Part shown: in pieces, positions 47,000 to 59,152 of the stretch | Layout: each line of letters begins with the position of its first letter | Numbering within the stretch: position 1 is the stretch's first letter | Origin: Impatiens glandulifera | Taxonomy: Eukaryota > Streptophyta > Magnoliopsida > Ericales > Balsaminaceae | Assembly: GCF_907164915.1 (NCBI RefSeq) | Contig: NC_061862.1 | Location: forward strand, 85,980,846 to 86,044,845 | Length of the DNA stretch: 64,000 bases | Reading direction: 5' to 3' | Notes under the pieces: model-generated | Seen by the model: only the letters and a program-made list of their open reading frames with translations | The model's database searches: none | Told to the model about the DNA's origin: nothing | Made by a program: the position numbers and the translations under genes

Positions 47000-49660
47000 T
47001 AGAGATGAGAGAAAAACTAAGGTTTTATTGGTCGAGTTAATTAAGATCATTATAATTATATATTAATATATAATTAATTAATTATAATTATCTTAATTAT
47101 CTTCACCGATAAAATAAAATAAAATAAATTTATAACTAATTATAATATATTTAGTTTCCTTAGTTAATTTATTTCATTTAATATAAAAAAAATTATTATA
47201 TATATTTAAAAAATATTATAACTTTTTTTTATCATTATTAATATTAATATTTTTTAAATATAAAGAATTAGTTAGACCTTGTTTGATTCAGCTTTTAAAC
47301 GCTGAGTTTGGACGTTTGTTTAACAAGTTGCTACATTAACTTTACGTAATAGTTCACGCATTTTTACGTTTAAATTCAATTTTCTATTTATTTACGTAAT
47401 AATTCACGCATTTTTACGTTTAAATTAAATTTTCTATTTATCTCCCTCAGCAACATTTAAGCTTATAATCTCAGTTTTTTTATTTTTTTTATTCATTTTC
47501 TCATCTATTTCATTAATTTCTAATTACTTTATTCATTCTCTCTTATTTATTTAATCTTTTTATGATTATTTTATTCATTCTCTCTTATTTATTTAATCTC
47601 TTTTTAATCATTTTATTCATTCTCTTATCTATTTCATCTATTTTTAATATTTTTATATATTTAAATAAAATTATTATAATAATAAAATATATATTTAAAT
47701 ATATTTTTGTTTATTATTTATAATATATATATATATATTAATATATAAAATAATTAAGCAAAATATGAAATATAAATACACTTTAATTTTTTTTAATTTA
47801 TAAATATAGTTTAAAATCTTTAATTAATTATCTAAAATACATCATTATAATTGAGAAAAAATTAAAAATTGAACCGACCTAAATGAACTATACAAGACAG
47901 AGGATGAAAGGGCAAAAAAATATAATTGATAATTAAAAATAGTAATTTTCAAATAAAAGAGTGAATTCTGGAAATTTAAAAATATTTTTAGATATTTTAT
48001 ATGTTTTTTTATATTATATATATTTAATATATTTAAAAATATATATTTATAAAAAATAATATATTAATATCATTTATTTTAAAATATATTATATTTTAAT
48101 TTAAATCATTTATTAATAGTTAAAATTATATATTAACAAAAATTAATATTTTAATATAATTTATTTTCAAAAAAATTATTCTTTAATTTTAATTTAAATG
48201 TATTTATTAATATTTAAAATTAAATTAATATATATAATATTAGTTATTAAATAATATTATAAATAAAAAATAAATAAGTAGAGTTTGACCAAATCGCAAG
48301 CAGCTGCCTCGGCATTCAAATTAGGTCATACCGGTGCAAATTAAATAAAATAAAATAATATTTACACATATATTAATATTTTATAAAATAAAATAAATCT
48401 ATAATTAATTATAATATATTTAGTTTCCTTGGTTAATTTATTTCATTTATTATATATATTTAAAAAATATTATAATTTTTTTTATCGTTATTAATAATAT
48501 TATTATTTTTTAAATATAAAGAATTCGTTAAGCCTAACGGCCTTGTTTGATTCAGTTTTTATATGTTGAGTTTGAAGCTGTTACATTAACTTTATTTAAT
48601 AAACTCATCTAAAAAATTATAATCAAACATATTTTTACGTTTAAATTCAATTTTTTCTTTATCTCACTCATGAGCGTTTAAACTTATTTTTTATTCATTC
48701 TCTCATTTATTTCATTAATTTCTAATTCCTTTATTCATTCTCTCTTATTTATTTAATCTCTTTTTAATCATTTTATCATTCTCTCATCTATTTCATCTAT
48801 TTTTAATATTTTTATATATTTATATAAAATTATTATAATAATAAAATATATATTTAAATATGTTTTTATTTATTATTTATAATATATATTTTTTAATATA
48901 TAAAATAATTAAGTAAAATATGAAATATAAATACACATTATTTTTTTTAATTTATAAAAATAGTTTAAAATTAAACTAGCTTTAATTAATTATTTAAAAT
49001 ATATTATAATTGAGATGAATTGAACCGACGACCCTGATACTAAAGAGGATGAGAGGGGCAAAAATATAATTGATAATTAAAAATTGGGTTGAAAGAGAGT
49101 GTGGAAAAGTGAAAATATATATAATAATAATAAATTATTTTTCTTTATTAAATGAATCATCTAAAATAAATTTTAAAAAAATTAGAAATAAAAATAGAGA
49201 GAAAATAGTAATTTTCAAATAAAATAGTGAATTCTGGAAATTTTAAAATATTTTTAGATATTTTATATGTTTTTTTATATCATATTATATATATTGAATA
49301 TACTTAAAAATATATATTTATAAAAATTAATATATTAATATCATTTATTTTAAAATATATTATATTTTAATTTAAATCATTTATTAATAGATAAAATTAT
49401 ATATTAACAAAAATTAATATAATTTATTTTCAAAAAAATTATTCTTTAATTTAAAATTATTTATTAATATTTAAAATTAAATTAATATATATATATATAA
49501 TATTAATTATTAAATAATATTATAAATATAAAAAATAAATAAATTGGGGATATAAGTTGAATCAAACCTACCCAAGCTTAACGATTAAATAAACTGAAAT
49601 CGTATCAAATATACCTCTAGCGTCAATAAACTAAACTAAATCAAACTAGTTCTTAATCGT

Positions 49661-49721
<61 letters not shown>

Positions 49722-49740
49722 ATTAAATAAAATATATATA
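46800..49740. repeat. AT-rich spacer with a 1.2-kb tandem duplication and (AT)n runs
   Basis: Long (TA)n runs lie at 46,948-46,996 and 49,667-49,713. Between them two copies of a roughly 1.2-kb sequence follow each other (about 47,130-48,280 and 48,400-49,535). Both contain aattataatatatttagtttcc, then ccttgtttgattcag, a ttattcattctctc series and an AT-rich tail. No gene. Confidence 0.8.
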
Positions 49741-49745
49741 CATGT

Positions 49746-49968
49746 GAGTTTTGTTGCTGCTGTGTTACACAAATTTTTATTTGTAGTTAAGCATTATTAT
49801 TATTAAAATTATTTTATAACATAAATTTTATTTGTGCAAATTAAATAAAAATATATAAAATAAAATAAAATAAATCTACAACTAATTATAATATATTTTA
49901 TTTTCTTAAACCATTCCAACTCACAAACTCATTCTTAATTTCAAAATGCAATAAACTGTCACATTTCA
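49746..49968. repeat. Direct repeat flanking the decayed Copia element, left copy
   Basis: About 220 bp starting gagttttgttgctgctgtg and ending ttcaaaatgcaataaac. It is nearly the same as 55,409-55,616. Each copy follows a long (AT)n run. Confidence 0.9.
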
Positions 49969-50067
49969 TTGTATTCAACATTAAATCTATACAAACTTTT
50001 ATATTCTTATATAGGTTAGAAAAGGAAAGATAATCCTAATTATAAGGAATATGATAATTATATCATA

Positions 50068-53000
50068 TTTATTTTAATTATTGATGTAGATATTATTTAA
50101 TATCTTTAATGTCCTTTGCAAACAAGCAAAACAAAACAGGGTGGCACACACTATGAGCTTGTCACGAAGGGAAGCAAACCTTGATGACGACAAACCCTTA
50201 GTAAGATTATCTGCAATTTGATCTTCAGTTGTGACGTACTTTATGATAAGAGATTTCTCAGTTACTTGTTCCTGAACAAAATTAAAGTCAATTTCAATAT
50301 GTTTTTACGAGCATGAAAAACTGGATTGACAGCAAAAAAATGTTGCACCAATGTTATCGCACCATAAGATAGGTGGAGTAGAAAGAGGACTCCGAAGTTT
50401 ACCAAGAAGTGATTGAAGCCAACCAAGTTCAACAGTAGCATGAGCAAGTGCTCTATATTCTGATTCGGTGCTTAATCTTACAAAAACATGTTGTTTTTTG
50501 AAATTCCATGATATGAGGTTGTTGCTTAAGAACACACAATAACCGGTAATCAGAGTACGCAGTTAGTGTAAAGTTTGTGATTGGACATATTTGTAGACCA
50601 TGACGAGGAGTGTGACGAAGATAGCGTAAGATATGTTTGACAGCTGCCAATGTGTGGTAGTTGGTGTTTGAATAAATTGACAGGCTCGATTGACAGCAAA
50701 AGCTAGTTATGGACGTGTGAGTGTAAGAAATTGGAGAGCACCAATAATACTACGATAAATAGTGGGATCACTTAGAGGGTCACCATCATGGCGAGATAAA
50801 GAAGACCCCGAAGCTACTAGAGTGTGTAAGGATTTGGATTGATGCATGTCAGCACGTGTGAGTATTTCTTCTATATATTTGATTTGAGAAAGAAAGAGAC
50901 CATTTGATGTACAAGTGACTTCTAAGCCGAGAAAATAGTGTAGTGGACCCAAGTCTTTGAACGAAAAGGTATCCTTGAGGCGTGTGATTGTTTCAGATAT
51001 AAAAGATGAAGAATTGCTAGTAAAAATAATATTATCAACATAGACCAAAATATAGGCAATGACGTTTTCCAAGTAATATAAGAATAAAGAAGTATCAGAC
51101 TTAGATTTCAAAAAACCTAAAGAGTGAAGTGATGTTTGAAATGTAGAATGTCATGCACGTGGGGCTTGTTTAAGACCATAAATTGCTTTATGAAGATGAC
51201 ATACATGATCTGAAAATTCAGAATGCACGAACCCATGAGGTTGTTCCATGTATACTTCTTCATTAAGATGTCCATGAAGGAAAGTATTGCTAACATCGAG
51301 TTGATGTATAAACCATTTATAAGTAATAACTAGTGATAGAATGATGCGGATTGTAGTTGGTTTGACTATTGGACTAAAACTATCACTATAATCAATGCTG
51401 GATTGTTGATGAAAACCTTTAGCAACAAGGCGAGCTTTATATCTTTCAATTGAACCGACTTTTTCTCGTTTGATTTTAAACACTCATTTGCATCCAACAA
51501 TATTGCATTGAGAGGATCTCGGGACAAGTGACCATGTATGATTATTTATGAGAGCATTAAATTCTGAAGACATAGCCTAACGCCAATTATAATCTTTATG
51601 GGCTAAGGAAAAACATGTTGATTCAATAGCGGAAGCAATAATAGAGTTGGCCACTGGTGTCTCAGATCGTGCTTGAGAACGTGTTAACATAGGGTGTGTT
51701 GAGCATGTCGGAGCACTTTGTAGAGAATTCGATACAATTTATATCCCTGTCGATAGAGGTGCATGTGTTGTGTTATCCGATGATGATGTAGAGGGTGGTA
51801 CCATTGAAGTAGAAGGTGTCATCACTTGAGAAGGGGGTATTATTATTGGAGTAGGATTTGGTACTACCGAATGATTCACCTCAAGTGGTATTTGTGAATG
51901 ATCCTTTATCTTAGAGAATGATGAAGCAAATATTGTATTAAATAATGTAGATGGTGGTGTTGATCTAGTTGATGAAGCGAATGGGTATATAGATTCATTG
52001 AATGTAACATGACGAGAAATATATACGCGACATGAAGGAATATGTAAGCACTTGTATCCTTTTTGAACAAGGCTATAACCCAAGAAAACGCATAATGTAG
52101 ATCTAAAATCCAACTTGTGTTGATTATAAGAACGTGTGAGTGGATAACACACACATCCAAACGTCTTAAGAGATGCATAATCCGGTAGCTTTTTAAATAA
52201 AACCTCAAAAGGTGATTGTTTATTTAAAATAGGAGTGGGAATCCTATTAATAAGATAAGTTGCTGTCAAAAATGCATCATCCCAATAAGTGTAAGTATGC
52301 TCGCATTAGCTAAAATGATAAGACTTGTTTCAGTTATATGACGAATTTTGCGTTCAGCAACACCATTTTGTTTCCTTGTGTGTGGACATGAAAAACGATG
52401 GTGAATTCCGTGAAAATCTAGCAAATTAGTGAGATTCCGATACTCACCACCTCCATCTGTTTGTAAAGTTTTAATTTTCCGATTAAATTGATTTTCAACT
52501 AAATTTTTAAATTTAATAAAAATATTTAGTACATCAGATTTTCTAGCTATTGGATAAATCCACGTATATCTGCTATAATCATCCACAAAATAAACAAAAA
52601 ATCGATAACCCAATGAAGTAGTTAACGGAGCAAGTCCCCAAACATTAGAATATATCAATTCAAGAGGAGACGTAGTTTTGGAAACTGATGTAGAAAATGG
52701 TAATTTGTGAGTTTTTCCAGCATAACAAGTTTCACAAAACGTAAATGTACTACTACCAATTAAAGGTAATGAAAACAAGAAATAACATAAGAAGATGTCA
52801 TAGATGATGAATGTCCCAAGAGTTGGTGCCAAATAGTAGCTGGTGAACGAACACTTGTGAAAACTTGAATTTGATGATGAGAATATGATGATGAGAATAT
52901 GATGGTGGTACAAGACAATATAGACCTCCTCTTAGTGTCCCACGAATTAACTCATCTTTCATATCCTGGTCCTTAACAACACAATAAATTGGGTGAAACT

Positions 53001-54735
53001 CAAAAAATATATTATTATCAGTCGAAAAACGAGAAACACTTAACAGGTTCTTAGTGGTGTCAGGTACATGAAGAATATTTTGAAATTTTAGTGTTCTCTC
53101 ATTATTAGGAATGAAAGATTCTCCAATATTAGAAATAGATAAGGTCATATCATTTCCAAAAGTAATATTTTCCGTACCTTGATAAGGAGAATGAGTATGA
53201 AGATTGTTTAAGTCAGATGTCAAATGCTCCGATGCACCAGAGTCTGGATACCATGAGGGGTCTAATATAGAGGCAGACGACGCCATCATTGTTGATGGAG
53301 TAGATTATTTTGGTTCATATCGATGATAACAATCATTTGCTTGATGGTCATAACGATTTTAAATTTGACAAATAAGATGATATTTGCAATTTTCAGCTAC
53401 ATGACCTGTTTTTTCACAATTCGTACACTTTGATCGATTTCCACCATTTCGGTTTCCTCAAAAGTTTCCATCAGTTTTTTGTTTGTTATTTATTTGGGTT
53501 AAAATTTGTGACCCAGATGAGTTCTGATTATTCTTTGGCCAACTGTTACCATATGACTCATTACCAACATTTGGCCCACTGTCATTAGGTTTAGATGTCT
53601 CAACAAAGGAAGAGATATTATGAATTTTACCTCCAAAAAAGATGTTGTGGATGAAAGATGTGGAGCATGAAAACTAGTAGGTGTTCGATTATTGTTCCGA
53701 TTCTTATTATTGTGATTTTGACGACCATGTGCTACGATTTTGACGACCATGTGCTACGTTAGCCACTAGAGCACCAAACAATGTGGACTTAATGTATCTT
53801 TGTTCGTGAGTCAATAGGTGGCCAGTGAGTTAATCAACTGATATTGATTCAATTCAAGTGGTTAGGGCGACAATCAGGTTTTCATATTCAGGTCCTAGTC
53901 CTCCGAGAATATGGGCTACAAGATGATGATCTAGAATCGTTTCACTAGTTAGTGCAAGAGAATTTTCATTATTCTTCTTCATATGTAGATAATCGTTCAT
54001 CCCATTGTTTCCTTTCTTTCTTGTCTGTAATTGCATTCTTAATTGTATAAGTCTCGCTTGAGATTGAGAAGCGTACCTTTTTCTCTAACGTTACCCACAA
54101 TTTGTGCGTTGTGTCTATATTGGGGCCGACGATTTGTGTGAGAATTGAATCTGATAGTGTTGATTAAAGCCAAGAGAGTATTTTCTTGTTCTTCCCAAAC
54201 TTCAAATACAGGATTGTCAATTTGTTCACCATTGTTGTCAAAGATTTTCTTCATCAGGATCTTTGATTCTTGAATAAATTTGTTGAATTTATAACCCTTG
54301 ATTATTGGCATGATTTGAGATCGCCATATCATGTAGTTTTGTTGATACAACTTTAACGATGCAATCTGCGGAAAGTTGATAATGGTTGGAGGATTCGCCA
54401 TTGAATCGATTCAGAGAGTTTTCCCTTTTTATTTGCTCTGATACCATGAAGAATTTAATAAAGAAGCGAGAAAGTATTTAGAATGAGGGAGAGAATGATG
54501 TGTTACTACATCACTGGTTAGAAAAAGGATAAAATGTGAGAAAAGAGAGAAATTTTGTTATTTTTTTTTGTTAATCAATGCACGTCATTCCCTCCATCAT
54601 TTTCTCTCTTAAATTCTCTCTCCCAATTATTTCTCATTATAAAATTATAAAAAATATATTAACTATATCTTAATTATAAAAATATAATAACTATATCCTA
54701 TTTATTTTAATTATTGATGTAGATATTATTTAATA
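50068..54735 (-). mobile_element. Decayed Copia LTR retrotransposon
   Basis: A minus-strand Copia element with a tRNA-Met primer binding site (TGGTATCAGAGC, minus strand 54,435-54,446) just before the Gag start. Similar terminal segments are found at 50,068-50,109 and 54,694-54,735 (ttattttaattattgatgta followed by gatattatttaatatct), probably remains of the two LTRs. LTR limits and target duplication could not be fixed. Confidence 0.75.
50160..54401 (-). pseudogene. Copia Gag-Pol, broken by many stops and frameshifts
   Basis: Pieces in order from 54,401: Gag start MANPPTIINFPQIASLKLYQ; Gag middle LGGLGPEYENLIVALT (53,854-54,036); zinc knuckle CTNCEKTGHVAENC (about 53,385-53,430); protease WYPDSGASEHLTS (about 53,250); integrase parts TLQTDGGGEY and RKQNGVAERKIRH (52,266-52,913); RT parts [12 protein letters not shown] (51,151-51,483) and YVDNIIFTS (707 to 1,111 of the 50-kb block); RNase H RLSTESEYRALAHATVE (50,305-50,535). 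The RT motif has YVDN instead of YVDD, itself inactivating. It belongs to a different Copia lineage from the intact element at 35-40 kb (different Gag). Confidence 0.85.
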
Positions 54736-55320
54736 TCTTTAATAATCTCTAAAAACTCATTTCTAAACAATATTCTTAAAATTATTTCTTTCTTATACTA
54801 ACTTTTTAACTTCACATATTTAACTTTAATATTTTCTTATTCATTTAATAAAATTAATTATATATCAATAATTCATACACATAATATATTAAAATAAATA
54901 TTATTAAGAAAAAATAATAAGTTTTATATTTATTCTTAAAGTAAAAATATAAAATAAATTATAAAATATAAAATATAAATAAATTAAATAAAATTTCAAA
55001 TATAATATAATTTAATAATTTAGTTATGCAATTAAAAATATTATAGTTTTTTATTTTAAAAGTAAAAATATATAAGTTAAAAGATTAATTTACATATATA
55101 CAGTTATATATAAAATAAATTTAGGACCAATTTAAAAAACTATCCAAAATATGGAAATGCATTTGTGAATAACTTACGGTTGTAGTAGTTAATTTATTTC
55201 ATTTATTATAAATAATAATATATTACATATATTTAAATAATAATATATTACATATATTTAAATAATAATTTATTTTATTATTAATATTATTATTATTTAA
55301 ATATAACTAATTAATTAATC

Positions 55321-55408
<88 letters not shown>
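54736..55408. other. AT-rich spacer with long (AT)n run
   Basis: No gene. It contains a further relative of the AT-rich block of 47-49 kb (about 55,180-55,310) and a (TA)n run of more than 80 bases (about 55,325-55,407). Confidence 0.7.
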
Positions 55409-55410
<2 letters not shown>

Positions 55411-55616
55411 TTTTGTTGTTGCTGTGTTACACAAATTTTTATTTGTAGTTAAGCATTATTATTATTAAAATTATTTTATAACATAAATTTTATTTGTGCA
55501 AATTAAATAAAAAATATATAAAATAAAATAAATCTACAACTAATTATAAAATATTTTGTTTCCTTAGACCATCTTCAACTCACAAACTCATTCTTAATTT
55601 CAAAATGCAATAAACG
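55409..55616. repeat. Direct repeat flanking the decayed Copia element, right copy
   Basis: Right-hand partner of 49,746-49,968, in the same orientation, also directly after an (AT)n run. The text runs together to aatgcaataaac, after which the two diverge. Confidence 0.9.
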
Positions 55617-55749
55617 TAACACATTAAACAGTATTTCATCTCCAATCCAAAAACTCATTTCCAAACAATATTCTTAGAATATTTATTTCTTACATTATTA
55701 ACTTTAACTTCACATATTTAACTCCAATATTTTCTTTTATTTATATATA

Positions 55750-55860
55750 AATGCTTAATTTTTAAAGTGTCTGAATTGTCGGATCGATAATTGTGGTTAA
55801 TTTGGATATATATGTGAGAGCAAATGAATACTTGGGTTGGATTGTCGGTTGACCCGCACA
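55750..55860. repeat. ~110-bp repeat unit, left copy
   Basis: Begins atgcttaatttttaaa and ends gttgaccc. It recurs at about 57,303-57,415 with scattered changes (both with atatatatgtgagag and atacttgggt). The LINE inserted right at the end of the left copy. Confidence 0.8.
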
Positions 55861-55867
55861 TAAACTT

Positions 55868-57100
55868 TTTTTTGGAGGGAACAGATTAGTGTCATTTCAT
55901 TAAAAAAAACCCAAAAGAGAAAAAAAAATACAAAAGTTTAAGATTAGATCTAGACAATTTGTAGATTTGACAATGAAACAATAATTGAATTACAGACAAC
56001 AACAACAATCAATTAGCGCCTACAGCGTTTTTACTTTTATTCTACTTGTGACCTTCTCAAACGAAATATCCCATATCTGACAAATCTTTCTATTCTCTTC
56101 ATTCCTTTCAAATCCTCTTCAGGATTGAATGAGTGCATTTTCATCTGAAGTTATATTTTTCCAAATATCTTTAACGGTTCTACTTCTTCCACTGTGAGTT
56201 CTTGAATTTCTTTTTTTTCCAGATATTGTAGATTACTGCTTCAAAGTAGCATTTCAAAATACTTACATAGAAGGATCTTCCTTTTGCTTTATTCTTCATC
56301 CACTTTTGGATTTCTTCCCATATTCTTGGAAAGTTGATGATGTTCATGTTTGTAGCATACATCCTCCAGATTTATATTACAAAAGGGCATTCCCTAAATA
56401 AATGGTTTATGCTTTCCTCAACTCTCGAACATATGACACAGTTGATATCAGAAATGTTTATATATTTTCGAATTTTGTCTTTTGCTGTCAATCTTTTCCT
56501 GTATTCCAGCCAGAGAATAAATTGGTGACGATGAATAATCTTTGGAGACCATACCACATTATGTCAATCTACCTCCTATCCTCTTGTTCTAACCATTTCT
56601 TATGTCTTTCCTGTAATAAACTTCTCATTGCTTTCTGTTTTCCAGCATATTTCATCATTAATTTCATTGAGTTGTTTCTACCTCATTAGGTTTAGGATTC
56701 TATCACCTTCTGGAATACGCCTCAAAAGTGAATCACATTTACCTTCATAGACGTCTTTAAATGAGTATTTGATGTATTCTCTTCTAACTCTGTTTTCTTG
56801 CATTTCTTCTTTGAATATAATGGGAATATTATCCAACCAATGATCATACCAAAATAGTACCCCTCTTCCGTTTCCAATTGTGGTTTTCACCATTTGAAAG
56901 ACATCTTTTCTTGTTTTTATGATTTTCTTCAATGACCATGTCATTCTTTCATTGATGCTTCGTGTCCAGATATTTTGCTCTTCTTTCATAAATCTTGTAT
57001 GCACTCATTTGACCCATAGGGAGTCCGCTTTTTACTCCAACTCCCATAAGCTCTTGATGGTGAGGGCTTTGTTCCATTCAGCACAATTTTTTATTTCTAG
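55868..57100 (-). mobile_element. 5'-truncated LINE with 14-bp target duplication
   Basis: The sequence CCGCACATAAACTT is present at 55,854-55,867 and again at 57,101-57,114. Between them the minus strand carries the 3' part of a plant LINE: FWYDHWLDNIPIIFKEE (56,678-57,004), a reverse-transcriptase zinc-binding domain (zf-RVT) with RHQFILWLEYRKRL and CVICSRVEESINHLFRECPF (56,372-56,557), and a C-terminal tail with IWKKKKF (56,180-56,362). The left edge begins with a T run (A tail on the element strand). Stops and frame changes separate the pieces. The endonuclease and RT core are absent. Confidence 0.9.
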
Positions 57101-57114
57101 CCGCACATAAACTT

Positions 57115-57796
57115 AAAACGGTTAAAAATAAAATTTAAAATGTTATAGGTATGGTTCGAACAACCTAACAAAACAAATACAATCTTTTAACCAACTAGGC
57201 TAATAACATTTTATATTTTAAATTCAACACCAAATTTGATGAACGTGGGACATTTTAACAATATAAGTTCAACTTTTTAACTAACTAATCTATATATATA
57301 ATGATGCTTAATTTTTAAAATGTCCGGATTGCCGGGTTGAGAGTTGTGATTAATTTAAATATATATGTGAGAGTAAATGGATACTTGGGTCGAATTGTAG
57401 GTTGACCCACCCATAAATATTTTTACCGTAAAAAAATTTTCACGATTTTTTATATTATTACTCATGCAAATACACGAGATACATGTTAATTTATTTAATA
57501 AAATTAATTATATATCAATAATTCGTACACACTTAATGTATTAAAATAAACATTAATATTAATAAAAAATAATATATTTTTATATTTATTTTTAAAATAA
57601 AAATATAAATTTTAAATAAATTAAATATAATTTTAAATATAATTTAATTATACAATTAAAAATATTATAACTTTTTATTTTAAAAGTAAAAAAATAAATT
57701 GAAAAGATCAATTCACATTATAGATATATAAGGTTATATATAAAATAAAAAATAAATAAATTTAAGGGCATTTTAAAAAACTTTCCAAAATAGTAG
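57115..57796. other. AT-rich spacer before copy C
   Basis: No gene. It contains the right copy of the ~110-bp repeat (57,303-57,415). Plain AT-rich sequence continues up to the abrupt start of copy C at 57,797. Confidence 0.7.
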
Positions 57797-58079
57797 TTCA
57801 GATCTTCTGCTACCGATTGCCGTGTTCCCCTGTGGCGGACCAATCAGATTGCAGCATTATTATTTTAATAATAAATCAATCTGGGCAGGAGACGGAGGGA
57901 GGGAGAATCCGGAATCCGGGTTTAGGCCCGGGCTCACACCAGACGCCGTTAACGGAAGCGCCTGTTAACGCCAGGAAATAATATAATATTCATATGATAA
58001 ACAGATAAGATATCTTCGCTCCGGGACCGTGTCAGAGGGGAGGGTGAGATACGATGGGATCGAAGATCTACACGCCCGT

Positions 58080-58980
58080 TGCAATGACCCTCATGTAAAC
58101 CCCCCATACCCACCCATGAGAAGACCGCCTGCCGTTCATGAAAATACACTTACACGTCTATGTAAAGACCGAATTGACAGGGATATTATATTTACGTTTA
58201 TTAAATATTAATTTAATTTATTAAAAAACACATGCAGCGATATAATATTCGCTTCAATTAATTCAATCTTTTTTTTCATGGATTTTATATTTCCATTTAT
58301 TAAATATTAATTCAATTAATTGAAGATGACATGCAGCAACCGAACAATTCTTCGCCTCAATTACTTTTCTATTTTTTTCCTTTTTTTTATTTCCTTTTTT
58401 TTGGCTGGAGACCTTCATGAGCGAAGATATATTTGCTTCAATTAATTCTAATAAAAACCTCATGTAAAACCCCCCTACCCACACATGAGAAGACCGCTTG
58501 CCTACCATGTAAAGACACTTACCCGTCTATGTAAAGACCAAAATGACATGGATTTTATATTTCCGTTTATTAAATATTAATTCAATTAATTGAAGATGAC
58601 ATGCAGCAACCGAACAATTCTTCGCCTCAATTACCGGCTAGAATTTTTTTTAGATTTTTAATTTTTTTCCGTTTATTAATAAATGTTAATTTAATTAATT
58701 TAAAATGACAATCAGTAAACGACCAAATATTCGCTTTAATTTTGTTTTTCGAGTAGACGATTGAAAGCGAAGATTTCTTCTTTTCAAATATTTTTAGCCT
58801 GACGTTCATGTAAAACCACCTCCCCTCCCATGAGAAGCCAACTTGCCTGTCATGTAAATTCACTTACCCGTGCATTTACATTCCGCGAATAAATCTTCGC
58901 TTCTATGAATAGTTTTTATTTTCCATTTATTTTTATTAATTTTTTATGAATTTACGATATCGAACGAATATTTATTCGCT
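58080..58980. repeat. Subterminal direct repeats of copy C
   Basis: Three copies of the cctcatgtaaa...catgagaag...catgtaaa...cacttac block, near 58,087, 58,457 and 58,805. The stretch with tatttcc, tattaaatattaattcaatt and gacatgcagcaaccgaacaa occurs at about 58,285-58,370 and again at 58,555-58,636. They are the reverse complements of the copy B blocks. Palindrome-like sites with TTCGCTTC are interspersed. Confidence 0.8.
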
Positions 58981-59152
58981 TCCATGACTAGTTGATATAA
59001 TTTCAATTTCCCGCTATAAGCCAACTCTCCCTCAATTTCATTTTCATAAGCAACTGTTCATATTCTTCTCTCTCTATCTCCCGGCGATAATCCAAACACT
59101 GAACGTCGAAACCCTAGATATTTCGTTTATACTACAAGGATTTCTTCTGAAC

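Noticed and set aside
47000..49700. Possible centromere-type satellite
   Set aside because: Only two or three copies of the unit are seen and they are diverged; there is no short regular monomer.
57797..57830. Possible Helitron 5' end (TC start) for the ULP1/PMD elements
   Set aside because: The shared end is preceded by T and not by A in both copies, there is no Rep/helicase gene, and no CTRR hairpin end was seen.
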